Below are positions 1 to 11,294 of a stretch of DNA of 64,000 nt, one piece after another. The stretch comes from Leptodontidium sp. MPI-SDFR-AT-0119. Its lineage: Eukaryota; Ascomycota; Leotiomycetes; Helotiales; Leptodontidiaceae. The stretch's first letter is position 1. Each line of letters begins with the position of its first letter. The stretch lies in contig JAHLEZ010000014.1 of the NCBI GenBank assembly GCA_020726505.1, positions 1,612,001-1,676,000 on the forward strand. The letters run 5' to 3'. Made by a program: the position numbers and the translations under genes. The notes beneath the pieces are model-generated. The model did no database searches. It saw only the letters and a program-made list of their open reading frames with translations, and was not told where the DNA came from.

Positions 1-1888
1 AGGCAGTAGAGTTGATAGCGATGGACTTGACGATGAGATCTCTCATTTCCTTGGGAACCTTCTTGGAGAAAGCCGCAGCGTCGGCAGCCTCGAACAATTC
101 TGGACCGAATGTGCCCGCGACGACGGACATCTTGTTCGTAGTCAGAGTACCGGTCTTGTCGGAGCAGACTGTAGTGGCATTTCCCATGACCTCACAGGCC
201 TTGAGAATACGAACAAGGTTGTTCTCCTTGAGCAAGCGAGTTGTAGCGAAAGCTAGAGCAAGTGTGACGGCGAGTGGTAGGCCTTCTGGGACAGCGACAA
301 CAATAACGGTGATGGCAACAATCAGAATATCGGTGAAGGAAGATGCCTTCTCGGCTCCAGTTCGGTTGTCACCTGGAAGATTGGCGCAGAATCGGAACAA
401 GAGAACGAAGAAGAGTAAACCGGCGGCACTGGGTATGTTAGCTAGGGATTATAGATATAGGATTTTGATAACTTACGCTGAACCAAGTTTGGCAATTGCT
501 CCAGCCATCCCACCAAGCTTGACCTGGAGAGGCGTCTCCTCAGGCTCGGTTCGCATGGACATCATGATCTTACCAAAGCTGGAGTTGACGCCAACCGAGG
601 TGACGACGTAGGTACCAACACCTTCCAATACCTTTGCGCCAGAGATGATAAATGGGTCAAGATCCTTGTCGTTTGTGTGTCCTTCTTCCAAGAGTCGTGA
701 TACTTGTGCGCCACCAGTTTTCTTGAGAGAGTCTGATTCGCCAGTCGCCGATGATTCGTCGCACTTGACGTTGTGTCCAGTAATGAAAATGCCATCAGCA
801 GGAATCATGTCTCCGGGCTCAAGGTGGAGTACATCTCCAACCAAGATATCGTGAACGTTGATGACGAAAGATTTTCCAGAGCGAACAACCTTGACCTCAC
901 GATCATCTTTCTGTAAGACTTGTTAGTATACTGCTCAAAAAACTACCGAAGTAGGGATGCATACCTTCGCATTCAACTTGACAAAAGCTCTTTCCTTCTG
1001 CCAGTCGTTCAGACTTCCAACAATAACAACAATAACAATGGCGACAACGATTGCAACGCCTTCAACCCAGTCGACTTTCGTTGTAGGCTCCTCGGCTTGT
1101 TTAGCTGCCTCTATAGGATCTGAGGGTATAGGATGATCGCGGAACGTTTCGTAGAGCTACAGAAAAGTTAGTACCTAACAGATTCGAGATGGGAATATGC
1201 TTACACCTAACGCCAAACTAATAACAGCGGCACCCGTCAACAACAGCAGGACCTTGTCGTTGTATGCCCTCCACATAAGCTTCCACAAAGGTGTGGCCTT
1301 TTTCGTGGGAATAACATTGGCCTTGAAGACCCGGATTCGATCGGAGAAGGAACCTGGCTGTCCGCCTGTTGACGCCGATGTCGTTGGAGAGCTTTCTCCC
1401 TTGTAATATTGTGACTTTGTGACGTCTTGAAATGATATCGAACCCTCGAGCTCCCCTTCGTCGATACTCAAACCGGCATTGATATCGGTTCTCAGGCCGC
1501 GCTCGATTCCCGGCAAGCCACCCAAAGCTGTAAATGCAGCCAAAGACTTAGGATTCAGCAACTTGTTCATCTGTCCAGGGCTGAACGCAAATTTGTTGTT
1601 TTCCACCTCGAAATCTGCTTCGGTTCCAGGGTCTGGCGATAGCGCATTGTCAACATCTCGAAATGTGATACTTGATGTCATGCTGGCTCCTCCGGGTGTA
1701 CTGGGAGGTAATAATGTTTGAGCGCTTTGCGCGCTGAGAAATGATGTATCTGACTTCGCTCGTGGACGACCTCCAGCTATGTCGTCTTCATCATCGTGGA
1801 CCTGTTCCATCAGCCTCGTATCACAGCCTCGGCTCGAGGTACTTACAGCAAGGCTGCCCGTCTGTATTCTGGGAACTCCTAAAGACAT
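1..1888 (-). CDS. Calcium-transporting P-type ATPase, PMC1/PMCA type (5' part, runs off left edge)
   Basis: Pumps Ca2+ out of the cytosol, in fungi usually into the vacuole. Four exons are visible: 1888-1205, 1156-965, 910-477 and 428-1, joined in frame by GT-AG introns. About 579 residues are seen. The N-terminus is long and polar, then come first membrane segments, the actuator loop (SATGESDSLKK, the TGES phosphatase motif), membrane segments around AVPEGLPLAVTLALAFAT, and the phosphorylation site CSDKTGTLT, whose Asp codon lies at 158-160. The ATP-binding domain and C-terminal membrane segments lie beyond the edge. I chose the ATG at 1886-1888 (MSLGVPRIQTG); the in-frame sequence further upstream opens without an ATG and looks untranslated. 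The P-type family is certain; the Ca2+ IIB subclass rests on the PEGLPLAV and ISLALG sequences. Confidence 0.92.
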
Positions 1889-4237
1889 GTTTTGTGTTTG
1901 AGGTGTTATCAACAAAGTTGAAGCAAGCAAGAGTGGAGTGAAGTGTTCTCAGATGGAGAATTCCCGACTCGGTATATATCGGTGAAGACAGTGTGTATGG
2001 GGAACAAGAAGATGACCTGCGTGGCGGTCTCACACGTATATGGACAAACTGACAGCACAGCCTACCAGACTAAGGAAACAAATAAGCCCAGGCTACAAAA
2101 TGCCTCAAGAGTCTCTTACGAACGCAAGAAGCGTTGGGTAGATTGCACAACGCAGTCGCGGAGCGCCTCCGTTCCGTCACTCTCCTCTGCCCAGCGCCCA
2201 GAGAAGAGGGGCAAGTCCGCCGCGGGCGACAAAACTTGCAACACGGCAGGGGTAACTCCAGACTACCCCGTGAGACTGCTGTCCAACAGCGTGAAGGAGA
2301 AAGAATGGGCCAAGCAGACGATTTGAAAATCGCAATGAATAAGAACGAGGTTGACAGCCTCGGCGGTGCCTAGAATCTGGAGGTTACAGGCTCGCTCAGT
2401 TAAGCGAGCTGCCAAGGGGGGGCAGTGCAGCTTGGGGCCATAAGCCACCCTTGACGTGCGCTTGGAACTTGATAAGGTTCACAAAGGCCTGTTTTCCTCG
2501 ACAAAATTTGCTTGAAATCGCCTACGAACAGTCCGATCCTCGCGCGTCATGGCACTCACCAAGATCCGGCCAAGCGCCAGACAAGAGCAACAGGTTCTGC
2601 TGATACGAAGACGAGCGAGAGGCAGCGTGAGGGAAGAAAACAATCACAGCCGAGTCGGCGGCAGAGCTCCTGAGTGGAGCCGGCTAGTCTCGCTTAAGAT
2701 ACTTAGCGCCGCTGACATCTTGGGGCCTTGGCTCGGATGGGAATTTTCCAAAAGCCCAGAGATTCCCGAGTCGATACCGTACAGTCACCAAGTTGACCTG
2801 CCTCCTTTGTCCTTTGTCGATCGATCCACTGCGAGTGATGGATCCACGGGCATTGTTTGTTTGCTGCGGCCTGCATGTGACGCCGATGTTGATTCTAGTT
2901 CTTTGATGACTCTTAATTGCGCGCTCGGAGAGAGGCGTTGGTTGGGCGGAGTTCTACCTGACAAACTGACAGTCCTCGCATTTTCAGTCGCAATTCGGAT
3001 CAGCAGTTCTGTCACGTGATACTCAAATCACGTGGATATCTGCCATTTGCCACAACTTCCATGGCTCGGCTCAGCCACACTTGTGGCTCAGCACGGCCAG
3101 ACCCAGGAGGCTTTCTCCAAGGTGGAATTGTTGACGTTTCGTTTCCCATGAGGCGGCGAATCCGATACTGGCTGTGCAGGTTACGCATGTTGTTCGACTG
3201 GTTTCATCGCTGAGCTGGCCTCGTTGCCCAAAGTCTACCTTGCTACCTGAATCTCTCAGCTGCTTCAACTGCCGACACATTTGCCGTGCGTGGATTTCAT
3301 CGCCCTCAAACAGGCATCTGGCAAATTTTCTCACTTGAGTCATGGGACTTCAATACTTCGTTTCATCGGATTCAAAGAGATGACAATACGTCCTCGCCGA
3401 CTTAGTCGTGGCAAGACCTCAGCTACAATGATGTTTTGGAAGTTTCTAATACTCTTATATTGATCACTGCTGTCTCCCTACTGTTACTACGTTCTTTCGA
3501 TGCATATCAATAAAATTCGAGAACCACGAATGAGGGCGTTCCTTACGGAACACCCAATAGGAAAATTCATTTGCTCGACACAGTAAGATGTACTATGGGT
3601 ATTCCGAAGTTGTGGTATCAGCACAGGATGTTCTCATTGCTTGCTCACATCCGCCTGAGTTGGATGAATTGAAGGCATCATCTGCCAAATGAGGAATAGG
3701 CTAATCCTAGCAGAATGTGGGGAACTTCGAGGAAACTTCCCAATCTCTCTGGCTTGTTTACTTCTACGATGTAAAGCTTTTGTTGCTTCCAGTTATCTAG
3801 AGAGGCTTGCAAATGTTGGACAATATAAAACCCACCCAGTACATGTACATGCCCCACATTGACAGCAATTGAACAAACCCACCCCCGCCAGCATACTGTT
3901 TCCTCCCCGCAAGGCCAAGACAGAGAGGATGCTACCCCTCGCCAATGCAAACAATCTTAGTGGTCGTCCACATTACCCGTACACACAACGACCAGGTCTT
4001 CGTCCTATGAGAGTTGATCAAACATGCCGATGAATAGGCCGAATGCACAGATAACTTTTAGATGCTTGGCTGTGTGGGTGAAATGTCGGCATATATCATT
4101 CAGCATTTCTATCAGCATTCCTTTCCGACTGTGGTTTCTCTGTTTTCTTTATATATTCGGATCATTCCTGAGAATCGAAAGGGACTCTGTAAAGCTACCG
4201 CAGAAACTTCTCGAAAATCTCGAAGAAGAAGCTCAAC
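1889..4237. other. Long intergenic region between divergent Ca-ATPase and MFS genes
   Basis: About 2.3 kb. Short open frames occur on both strands but none has family character or splice-linked neighbours. The only structure noted is a pair of CACGTG-core motifs at 3012-3035. Presumably it holds the promoters of both flanking genes. Confidence 0.5.
3012..3035. promoter_or_regulatory. Paired CACGTG E-box-like motifs
   Basis: TCACGTGA at 3012-3019 and TCACGTGG at 3028-3035 are 16 bp apart. TCACGTGA is the palindrome bound by Cbf1-type bHLH proteins in fungi. It recurs at 8176 and 19927 in this window. It lies over 1 kb from either gene start, so function is uncertain. Confidence 0.3.
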
Positions 4238-5990
4238 ATGCAGGCGATCGATAAAGAAGATGCTCCCGCAGTCAAGATGACCGAGAAGGTGTCCTCCAGC
4301 GAGGAAAACCTGACCGGCATTGAGTGGGACGAGACGGACGAGAAGCGCATCAGACGACGAATGGATTTTCGAATCGTCCCTACTGTTTTTTGCTTGTACC
4401 TTTTGTGTTTCATCGACAGGTAAACAGAATGTCCTAACCTACCCCTACTGTGTTCAAGACTAATCACGAAATATTTTAGAGCAAATGTGGGGTAAGATAT
4501 ATCTGCCAGAACATCATTCAACCAAAACTCATATGACCCATAGAAATGCTCGTATTCAAGGTATGGGTAAGGATCTCGGTTTGATCGGCAACTATCGATT
4601 CAACTGGGCTCTCACTATATTCTACTTCTCTTATATTGTTGTTGAGATCCCATCGAACATCCTGTTAAAGAAGATTGGAGGACGGTGAGTTTGAGAGCCC
4701 CTCAACCGGCAATCTACAAAACTGACAGAGGAAGTTATTATCTCCCTGCCCTAGTTATAGCGTTCGGACTCGTTTCGATGTGCACAGCTTTCATCGACAA
4801 CTTCAAGGGTCTGTATGCTTGCCGTTTCTTCCTTGGAATTGCTGAAGGCGGAATGATGCCTGGGATGCAAGTCACCAAATCCAACTATCTGAGTTATTGT
4901 TTGCTAATTCGAGATAGTGCATACTACCTCTCCTGCTTCTATAAACGGAACGAACTGCTATTCCGCATGGGAATCTATATTACCGGAGCCTCTCTGGCAG
5001 GAGCTTTTGGAGGTCTTCTAGCTGCAGGCCTGTCGCCAATCCCTTCATGGGGTGTCGAAGGCCGCAAGATCCACGACTGGCGGAACATTTTTTTCTTCGA
5101 AGGCTTGTTCACTTTGATCATCTCCGGCGTCGGCATGCTTATTCTCCCGTCCACACCTGATAAGTGCAAGTTCCTCACGCCTCGAGATCGTTACATCGCA
5201 CTTGAGCGCATCAACAGAGAGCACAAAGAGTCAGCGAATGAGCCCACAACAAAACACCATGTCAAGCGAGCCATCTTCAACATCAACAATCTCATTTGTG
5301 CACTTGGTTTCTTCAGCATCAACGTCTCTGTCCAGTCTTTCTCGTTATTCTTACCAACAATTCTTGTCAACCTTGGCTGGACTGCTCTCAAGACACAATT
5401 CTACAGCGTGCCTCCATACTGCGTGGCATGTCTCTATGCTATCTTCATTGCTCGCATGAGCGATGTGTACAAGCGACGAGGCATATTCATCATTGGAGGA
5501 ACAATGCTCTCTATCGTCGGATACACAATGCTGGTAACCGTCAAGTCCAACTCCCTCAAGTACCTCGCTGTGTAAGCCACCTCCCCCCTCTAACACTTTC
5601 TACAAACTTACTAACACATCTAGCTTCTTCGCCTGTGCAGGCGCTTTCCCACAAGGCCCAGCCTTCCTAGCCTGGGGTCTCAACAACGCAGCCGGGTCAT
5701 CAGTCCGCGCCGTAAGCGGTGGTTTCATCGTTGCCCTAGGCAGCGCCGGTGCTATCATCGCGACTTGGACGTATCTCGAGAAAGACAAACCGAACTTCCA
5801 TCGTGGTCATTACATCAACATAGGCGCGCAGGTCGTTGCGTGTTCTCTCGCCTGTATCGGGATCGCTTATAATAAGTGGGAGAACGCGAAGCGAGAGAGG
5901 GGTGAGCGGGATCACAGAATCGTCGGACTGAATGAACAAGAGAAGATTGCGTTGGGATATAGGAACCCAGAGTTCAGATATCATACGTAG
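4238..5990 (+). CDS. MFS transporter, anion:cation symporter (Dal5/Tna1-like allantoate/nicotinate permease family)
   Basis: Plasma-membrane permease for an organic anion or vitamin; the substrate cannot be told from sequence. Six exons give 497 aa: 4238-4419, 4480-4491, 4544-4684, 4729-4866, 4918-5571 and 5624-5990. Frames are consistent at every junction. The 12-nt second exon encodes the RANVGNAR segment after TM1. Family marks are the N-terminal acidic stretch plus EKRIRRRMDFRIVP, the EGGMMPG motif after TM4, and the cytoplasmic loop around TPRDRYIALERINREHKE. The fourth intron (4867-4917) uses a GC donor (gcaagt) and is 51 nt with no stop. Removing it restores PGIAYYLSCFYKRNE, the usual family sequence. 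TM12 ends near LACIGIAYNKWENAK. The start is the first ATG giving a normal-length N-terminus. Confidence 0.9.
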
Positions 5991-6705
5991 GGGATGGCGA
6001 TGGAGGAGGAGAAGTAAGGGAATTTGCAAGTCAGCTTTTCCTAGGTGTTGTCATTGGTCACGAATAGAATCATTTTGCGTTGGGAGCTGCTGGCCTGTCG
6101 TTTGCAGAGCCTCGTCCCGGATTCTGAGTGTGCTGTACGTGACATCCAAAACAAGATTTCTACTCTATTGGGCTGGACATCAATTTTGCGTGCCGCCCAA
6201 TAAACTGTCTATTCACAAGCCACCTCTGATGCCAAGGTCGTGGGGCGAATATCAACTTCCTTCTAAACGCCAGCCTTGTTTACTTAGCCTGCAATATTGC
6301 CTTGAATCGAATTTTTTTTTTCCAGACTCTAGGTGCTCCACATTGCTCTAATGAAGCTGTTGGTCCTTTTCGCCCTGAATTTAGCATTTGTTCAGTTGAA
6401 TCTGGTACAAAAGGACATGATCTCTAGTAGGAGAGCGAAGAGCAGCTCTCATGAGTGGGTAGGGGGCTGTATGCAGCTGTGACTCTCTTCAAGCCTCATT
6501 CAACTCATTCAATCATTTGAATGTGAAGGTGTGGATCGAGACGGTTCAGGCCAAGCCACTTTTCGGCTTCTGGAAGACTTGGGCCGAATATCCCAAGAGG
6601 CTCCCGCCCCTCTCTTCTATCAAACTTTATTCGAGGTAGAGTCAGCTTCTGCAAGCTTTCTTTGAATAAGGATGTGGTATTGCAGTAAATCTACAGAACT
6701 TCATC
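5991..6705. other. Intergenic region between MFS and CFEM genes
   Basis: About 0.7 kb with no credible coding sequence. It should hold the 3' end of the transporter transcript and the CFEM promoter. I see nothing else in it. Confidence 0.4.
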
Positions 6706-7577
6706 ATGTATTACGCTATGGAGCTGATTCGGACATACTTTCTGGCAAGTGTGTTGTTGTGTACTGCGCTAGGCCAAGTTGATTCGCTGCCAACATGCGG
6801 CGTAAGTATTCTCGAGACGCGGAAGAGTACCCATCGCCACAGGCAGTCAAACAGCAAACATGCATCAACAATATGCTTGCCGTGGTACCTTCCTCCGGCT
6901 GTGCATCGCTTGATATCGTATGCATTTGCGTAGACTCAAACTTTACCCTCGGAGTTCGAGATTGCGCGAACGAATCGTGCAGCAGTGCCTCTGATGCTTC
7001 CGATACAATTACATTCATCATCGCTTATTGCTTGGGTAAGGAAATTACGCTTCAAGGCCTGTTAAATGTACCAAACAGAGCTGACGGACTTTGACAGCGG
7101 GGGCTACTTTACCTCGACTATCAGTGCTCCTGGAACTACAACATCCACTCCACCACCTAGCAGTGTCAGTATACCCAGCAGCACCTTGAGTACATCTAAA
7201 GTAAGGTTAATCTGCGATAAACTCTAAGACTATATCTCTAAGCTGATATGCCTATGACTAGGTTCAAGACACAACAACACCAGTACCGCCAGAATCTAGC
7301 AGCTCCTCCTCTGCCCCAACTTCATCTGCAGTTCGTATTTCCCCACAACAGACTCGAAATCCTGTCTCTAAACTTGCAATTACCTTTATTTGGGCTCGAG
7401 ATACAACAACGCAGTCACCACGGTCTAGCGGCACTTCCTCCACCCCAACGTCATCTACAGTACTTCTCTTGTGGCATCATGACCCCAATCCTCGATTTGA
7501 GACTAATGTGCGTCTTCACCAAGGCTCAAGATAGCACCACCGCTGCTTCAGAATCTAGCAGCACATACTCTCCATAA
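6706..7577 (+). CDS. CFEM-domain surface protein, probably truncated
   Basis: CFEM proteins are secreted or wall/membrane-anchored fungal proteins with eight cysteines, some of which bind haem. Proposed exons are 6706-6801, 6843-7035, 7079-7200, 7262-7459 and 7524-7577, giving 220 aa. Residues 1-28 look like a signal peptide (LIRTYFLASVLLCTALG). The CFEM module holds eight Cys in the order TCG, QTCINN, SGC, IVCIC, DCANESC and AYCL. A Ser/Thr/Pro-rich stalk follows, built from near-repeat units at about 7262, 7394 and 7524, each starting Q/R-D-T/S-T-T. The frame stops with TAA at 7575-7577. Sense sequence for a membrane segment and tail continues in the same frame beyond it (separate entry), so this is either a shortened secreted form or a decaying gene. 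The acceptor before unit 2 is unclear and I read that stretch as unspliced. Confidence 0.65.
7262..7577 (+). repeat. Tandem exon-intron units in the CFEM stalk
   Basis: Three related units start at 7262, 7394 and 7524, so the periods are 132 and 130 bp. Each begins with gtt/gctc(a/g)aga(c/t)a followed by an ACA/ACC-rich Thr/Ser segment. Each ends in a TCATCT-A/G-CA stretch before an intron-like spacer starting gt. The repeated unit therefore seems to include both an exon and an intron. Unit 2 lacks an AG directly before it. Confidence 0.55.
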
Positions 7578-8036
7578 ACACCACCCACAATTCCATCCAC
7601 CGAGACTACGACCCCCATATCCAACTCATCCTCACGATCTCTTTCTACAAGCGCGTAAGCCGGAATCGGTGCGGGAGTTGGTGTTAGGGCCTTGATCCTT
7701 TGTGTCCTGATATACATCATAATCCTACTACTAAGATCACACAAAACACAGCAATACACAGTGAGAGAGGTCCCTTAGCCTGGAGTTCCAGAATTGGGAC
7801 CAGGGTTGAGACCTGAGATGGAGGTTGAGGAGCGACCTGGTGAATTGGACGGGAAACTCACGAAAGATATCAAGGACAGCATACTCTTTTGGAGGAAGGA
7901 CAAATCTCATGGCATCAATAAGCTGCAGGGATTACCGTTTTCGTCTTTCTTGTCCAGCAGTTGGTCTCATCGGTGCAGAGCAGACCTCTCACCTTTAGTA
8001 GAACACATCCGCAGACAAAAACTTCGCAACAGCTGA
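7578..8036 (+). pseudogene. Relic transmembrane segment and cytoplasmic tail of the CFEM gene
   Basis: The frame of the CFEM stalk continues past three stops: TAA at 7575-7577, TAA at 7656-7658 and TAG at 7776-7778. Between them it encodes a Ser/Thr stalk, a glycine-rich start (AGIGAGVGV), a hydrophobic helix (ALILCVLIYIIILLL) followed by RSHK, and then an acidic/proline tail (PGVPELGPGLRPEMEVEE, then ELDGK). This order of stalk, helix, basic stop-transfer and PELDG-like tail is common in fungal single-pass membrane proteins. Conservation of one frame over about 300 bp despite three stops argues for recent loss of the anchor. Undetected splicing could remove some stops but I found no convincing introns. 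Confidence 0.55.
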
Positions 8037-8821
8037 TGAACGCCAAGTCATTTGGACTCATTTAAATGGGCCAAAATGACATAGGAAAGTTTCTTATGTC
8101 TTGATCAAGGGTTTATGGTTCGAGGGACAGCAAAGTAACTTTCCACCCAGCGACGACGCACCACCTTCTCGATAGTCACGTGATTTGACGTGGAAGCAAT
8201 TTATCCTCTGGCTCAAGAACTATCTTGAACACTAAGCGACCTAAGGATTCCTAAGGCAGTAGTACATACTAGGGATGTAATAAAATGTCTAACGTCACTC
8301 TATGTTGTGAGCTACCAATAGTTAAAGTCAACACAGTCCTTCACAACGTCAGTCAGAACTCTACGGCAAACACCACGGCCCATATATCTATCTAAGGCAG
8401 AAAACATCCCAAGCTATATCAATCTACTGGGATTGCTCGACTAACTTCCTGTAGACAAGTTATTGGATATGTCACAATCCCCTGTAATTAAGCGGGTAGT
8501 CATCCCAGTCCCTGAAACCATTCCGTAAAGTGCTCCTGTTATCCGGTTCAGGCTCTGCAGTAGCCTGTGTGGCAGACTCTTGGAAATACTGATACGGTTC
8601 AACTTCGAAAGAACCATTGGCTGGCGATGGTCACGCTGCATGACGACAAGTGAAATCCTTCTCACCCTTTGCCTCATCATCGCTCATCTAGATACACATA
8701 CCGCCATAAATGTCCGCCTGATACGAAACAAATGAGCTCTCAGAGTTCCATACCCGGGTCCGGAGAAATGGATTAGACAAAATGAAATGAAAATTGTGTA
8801 CGGAATATCATTACCATCGTC
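8037..8821. other. Intergenic region before the GT25-like gene
   Basis: About 0.8 kb. It contains the palindrome TCACGTGA at 8176-8183, 0.65 kb upstream of the glycosyltransferase start. No other feature was seen. Confidence 0.4.
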
Positions 8822-10240
8822 ATGCTTCCCCACCACTGGACATACACCTCGCGAATCCTGGGTCTTGCTGGTCTCCTGAGCTTAGGATACTACGCTATCT
8901 TCACTTCAAAACATACATCAGCATGGACTGGATTTTCACTACCGGACGAGGTGGAGGTTGGGCAGTTATCTAACTTATGGAATTCAACACTAGGGGTAAA
9001 GTGAAATGATTCAACGGACCTCCTCTACTCCCCGCAGCTGACGAGGAGTAGTTCCAAAAAATCTTCGTCATCAACATGCCATCGCGAACAGACCGCCGCG
9101 ATGCCATAAGTCTCGCAGCAGCGGTCACTGACTTGAATGTAGAGTTCATCGAGGGTGTTGGAGGCGACAGTATTCCCGAAGCTGCTTTCCCGCCAGGAGG
9201 GAGCACTGAGAGTATCAAGTTGTCGAAAGGAATCAAAGGCAGCTGGCGATCTCACATGAATGCACTACACGAGTTCGTTCTCACTTCCTTCATTTACTTA
9301 TTAGACACCTTACTAACAGCCCAACAGAATCGTACATCAGAATCTCAGCAGCGCTTTGATTTTCGAAGATGATGTTGATTGGGACATTCGGCTTCGGTAC
9401 CAACTTGACACATTTTCATCTTCCTCGCACTTTCTTACTCAAAAGCCAGACCCAGACTTATCTGGGCATCAGATCGAGTCTACGGTTAATCCAGAGGAAC
9501 CAGACAAAAGTATTCACAACGATTCATCCCCGTATCCTATCTCTGAGGCACTTCACTCACTACTTCTCTCTTCTGCATCATCAGGACGGCCTGATATATC
9601 GCGGCCATACGGCGATCCAGCTGATTGGGATGTCCTCTGGCTGGGTCACTGCGGCGCTGGGTTCCCTCGATCACCTCCTACGTCGGAGGTTGAGCACACA
9701 GTTCAGAATGTAATACTTACCAACCCGAGTGATCATACCGTGCCGCTTCCCAAATACTTACGAGCACATCCATTTGGACCCTTGGACGCTCTTGCAACGT
9801 CACACTCGCCGAAAACGCGAGTCTATCATCGAGCTAGCGGTGGAGCGTTATGTACTGTTGCTTATGCCGTTAGTCAACGTGGTGCTAGAAGACTGTTGCA
9901 TGAGTTTGGAGTCAAGAGATGGAGTCGCATCTGTGACGTTGAGATGGGAGATTGGTGTGCAGGATCCGACTCCCCACCTCCAGGAAATTCTTCTTCTGAG
10001 AGAAGGAGACTGAATGAAAGGGGGAAACCGGGGACATCAGAGAGAGTATGTGTCACGGTTCAGCCACCGATATTTGCACATCATCATCCACCTGGAGGTG
10101 AGAGCAATATTGGTGGGGTAGGAGGCGGGTATGCGAGGACTGTTGAGACGAAATATGTGAGGTTGAGCGTGAGGATGAACTTGGAGGCTTTGTTGAGAGG
10201 GGAAGGAGGAGAAGTCCTGGTTGATCAATGGCCCGATTGA
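8822..10240 (+). CDS. Glycosyltransferase family 25 (LPS-biosynthesis-like) protein
   Basis: Predicted type II Golgi/ER membrane glycosyltransferase of the GT25 family, which uses nucleotide sugars. Fungal members are mostly uncharacterised. Three exons give 435 aa: 8822-8995, 9052-9272 and 9328-10240. Residues about 9-27 form a signal anchor (SRILGLAGLLSLGYYAIF). Exon 2 holds the family start KIFVINMPSRTDRRD and the region GIKGSWRSHMNALHE. Exon 3 opens with NLSSALIFEDDVDWD, where the acidic EDD is the metal/nucleotide-binding motif. Downstream landmarks are DWDVLWLGHCGAGFP, AYAVSQRGARRLLHEFG and PPIFAHHHPPGG. The start is the ATG that places the anchor at the N-terminus. The frame runs intact to TGA at 10238-10240. 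Confidence 0.88.
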
Positions 10241-10769
10241 TGGGAGCGGGACCGATCCAGAAATATCTTTCTTACCAAAATCAGAGGTCAGGGGGTTCAG
10301 GGGATCAGAAAGAAAAGACCGCATTAAAAATTTCTGGAAACACTGCTTGAGCCAACCTTTATTGCTAGTCGCCCAGCAAACGACATCAATGTGTTTTGCT
10401 TTTTGACTGAGTTCTGAATTGTCTGGATCCGTAACGAACAGTCAATAGCTTAGTGGCCAAGTCATCCTAGCTTCGTTAACACCCAGCCAATGGACCCTGC
10501 AAATAAATATTTCCACTCAAGTTACCATGGTGATCCAATGTAAGTGTCAGCTGCTGATGCAAATTCCTCTGCATTTTTGGTTTGTCAACTCCTGACCTAA
10601 CAAGAAACGCTTGTAGAGCTCTTCCAAGCTCATCGCTGGGTCATCTTCACTTTCTACCTGACCACCATTATTCGCTCATAAAACGATCAATTCTCGTTTA
10701 ACTTCCATCTGCTTTCTTGACCCGACCACTGTTGTACAGAGCCGCAGAGGAGGCTGCTTGTTCTCGCCT
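10241..10769. other. Convergent intergenic region
   Basis: About 0.5 kb between the glycosyltransferase and the minus-strand orphan gene. No coding or structural signal was recognised. Confidence 0.35.
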
Positions 10770-11294
10770 CTACAACATCGAAGCGTGGTCTCGTTCACTA
10801 ACAGCTTGACCATAACCTCTCAAAGAATACCCGAAACACAAAGCAATGTGGCCATATTCCGTCGCATAACGATCGTAGGTGTGCATCAGGTTCCCATTGA
10901 TCTCAGCGATACGAGTGTGCGATCTTGCAATATCCTTGTAGGCCTCCACCACTTGACCGTATTTCTCGAGCAGCTCCCCGTTCCTCTCCGCGATTTCAAG
11001 ATATGCTGTAAAGTGTTCGGCGTATTTATCATAACCTCGTTGCGTGAGTTGACGGTACTGTGCGTGCAGAGTGATGTATTTGTCGCAGTTGCGTTCGCTC
11101 GGATCGTCGTCTTGCAGATAAATTGCCACGTGCTTGTCGCGATTATGATTTGTTCCCCAAGCTTTCCAAGAGAACATTGCCATCATTGCAATAGCGATAT
11201 AACTACTGAAAATCTATGCAAGGAGCCACTTGTAGTCGATACCGCGAGTCAGTTGAACAAAAGCTGTCACGAAGGCGGAAGCGGTAGGAGACAT
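10770..11294 (-). pseudogene. Orphan small membrane-associated protein gene interrupted by one TAG
   Basis: Not recognised. The minus-strand frame from ATG at 11294-11292 to the stop at 10770 encodes about 173 residues plus one internal TAG at 11216-11214. Before the stop is MSPTASAFVTAFVQLTRG then DYKWLLA. After it comes a hydrophobic run (IFSSYIAIAMMAMFSW), then a polar helical region rich in Tyr, Glu and His (for example AEHFTAYLEIAERNGELLEK). The stop falls at the start of the hydrophobic segment, so reading through gives a natural membrane helix. No intron of usual size removes it. An alternative is a 138-aa product starting at the ATG at 11186. The opposite strand is also open but has poor protein character. 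Confidence 0.4.

Noticed and set aside
12..611. Long plus-strand frame opposite the Ca-ATPase
   Set aside because: It is the antisense of conserved ATPase exons including DKTGT; no independent protein character.
2549..3019. 156-codon plus frame in the first intergenic region
   Set aside because: Mixed composition with no motif, no plausible introns and an overlapping open frame on the other strand; likely chance.
11233..11269. Possible intron removing the TAG of the orphan membrane gene
   Set aside because: 37 nt only, and the junction would shift the frame.
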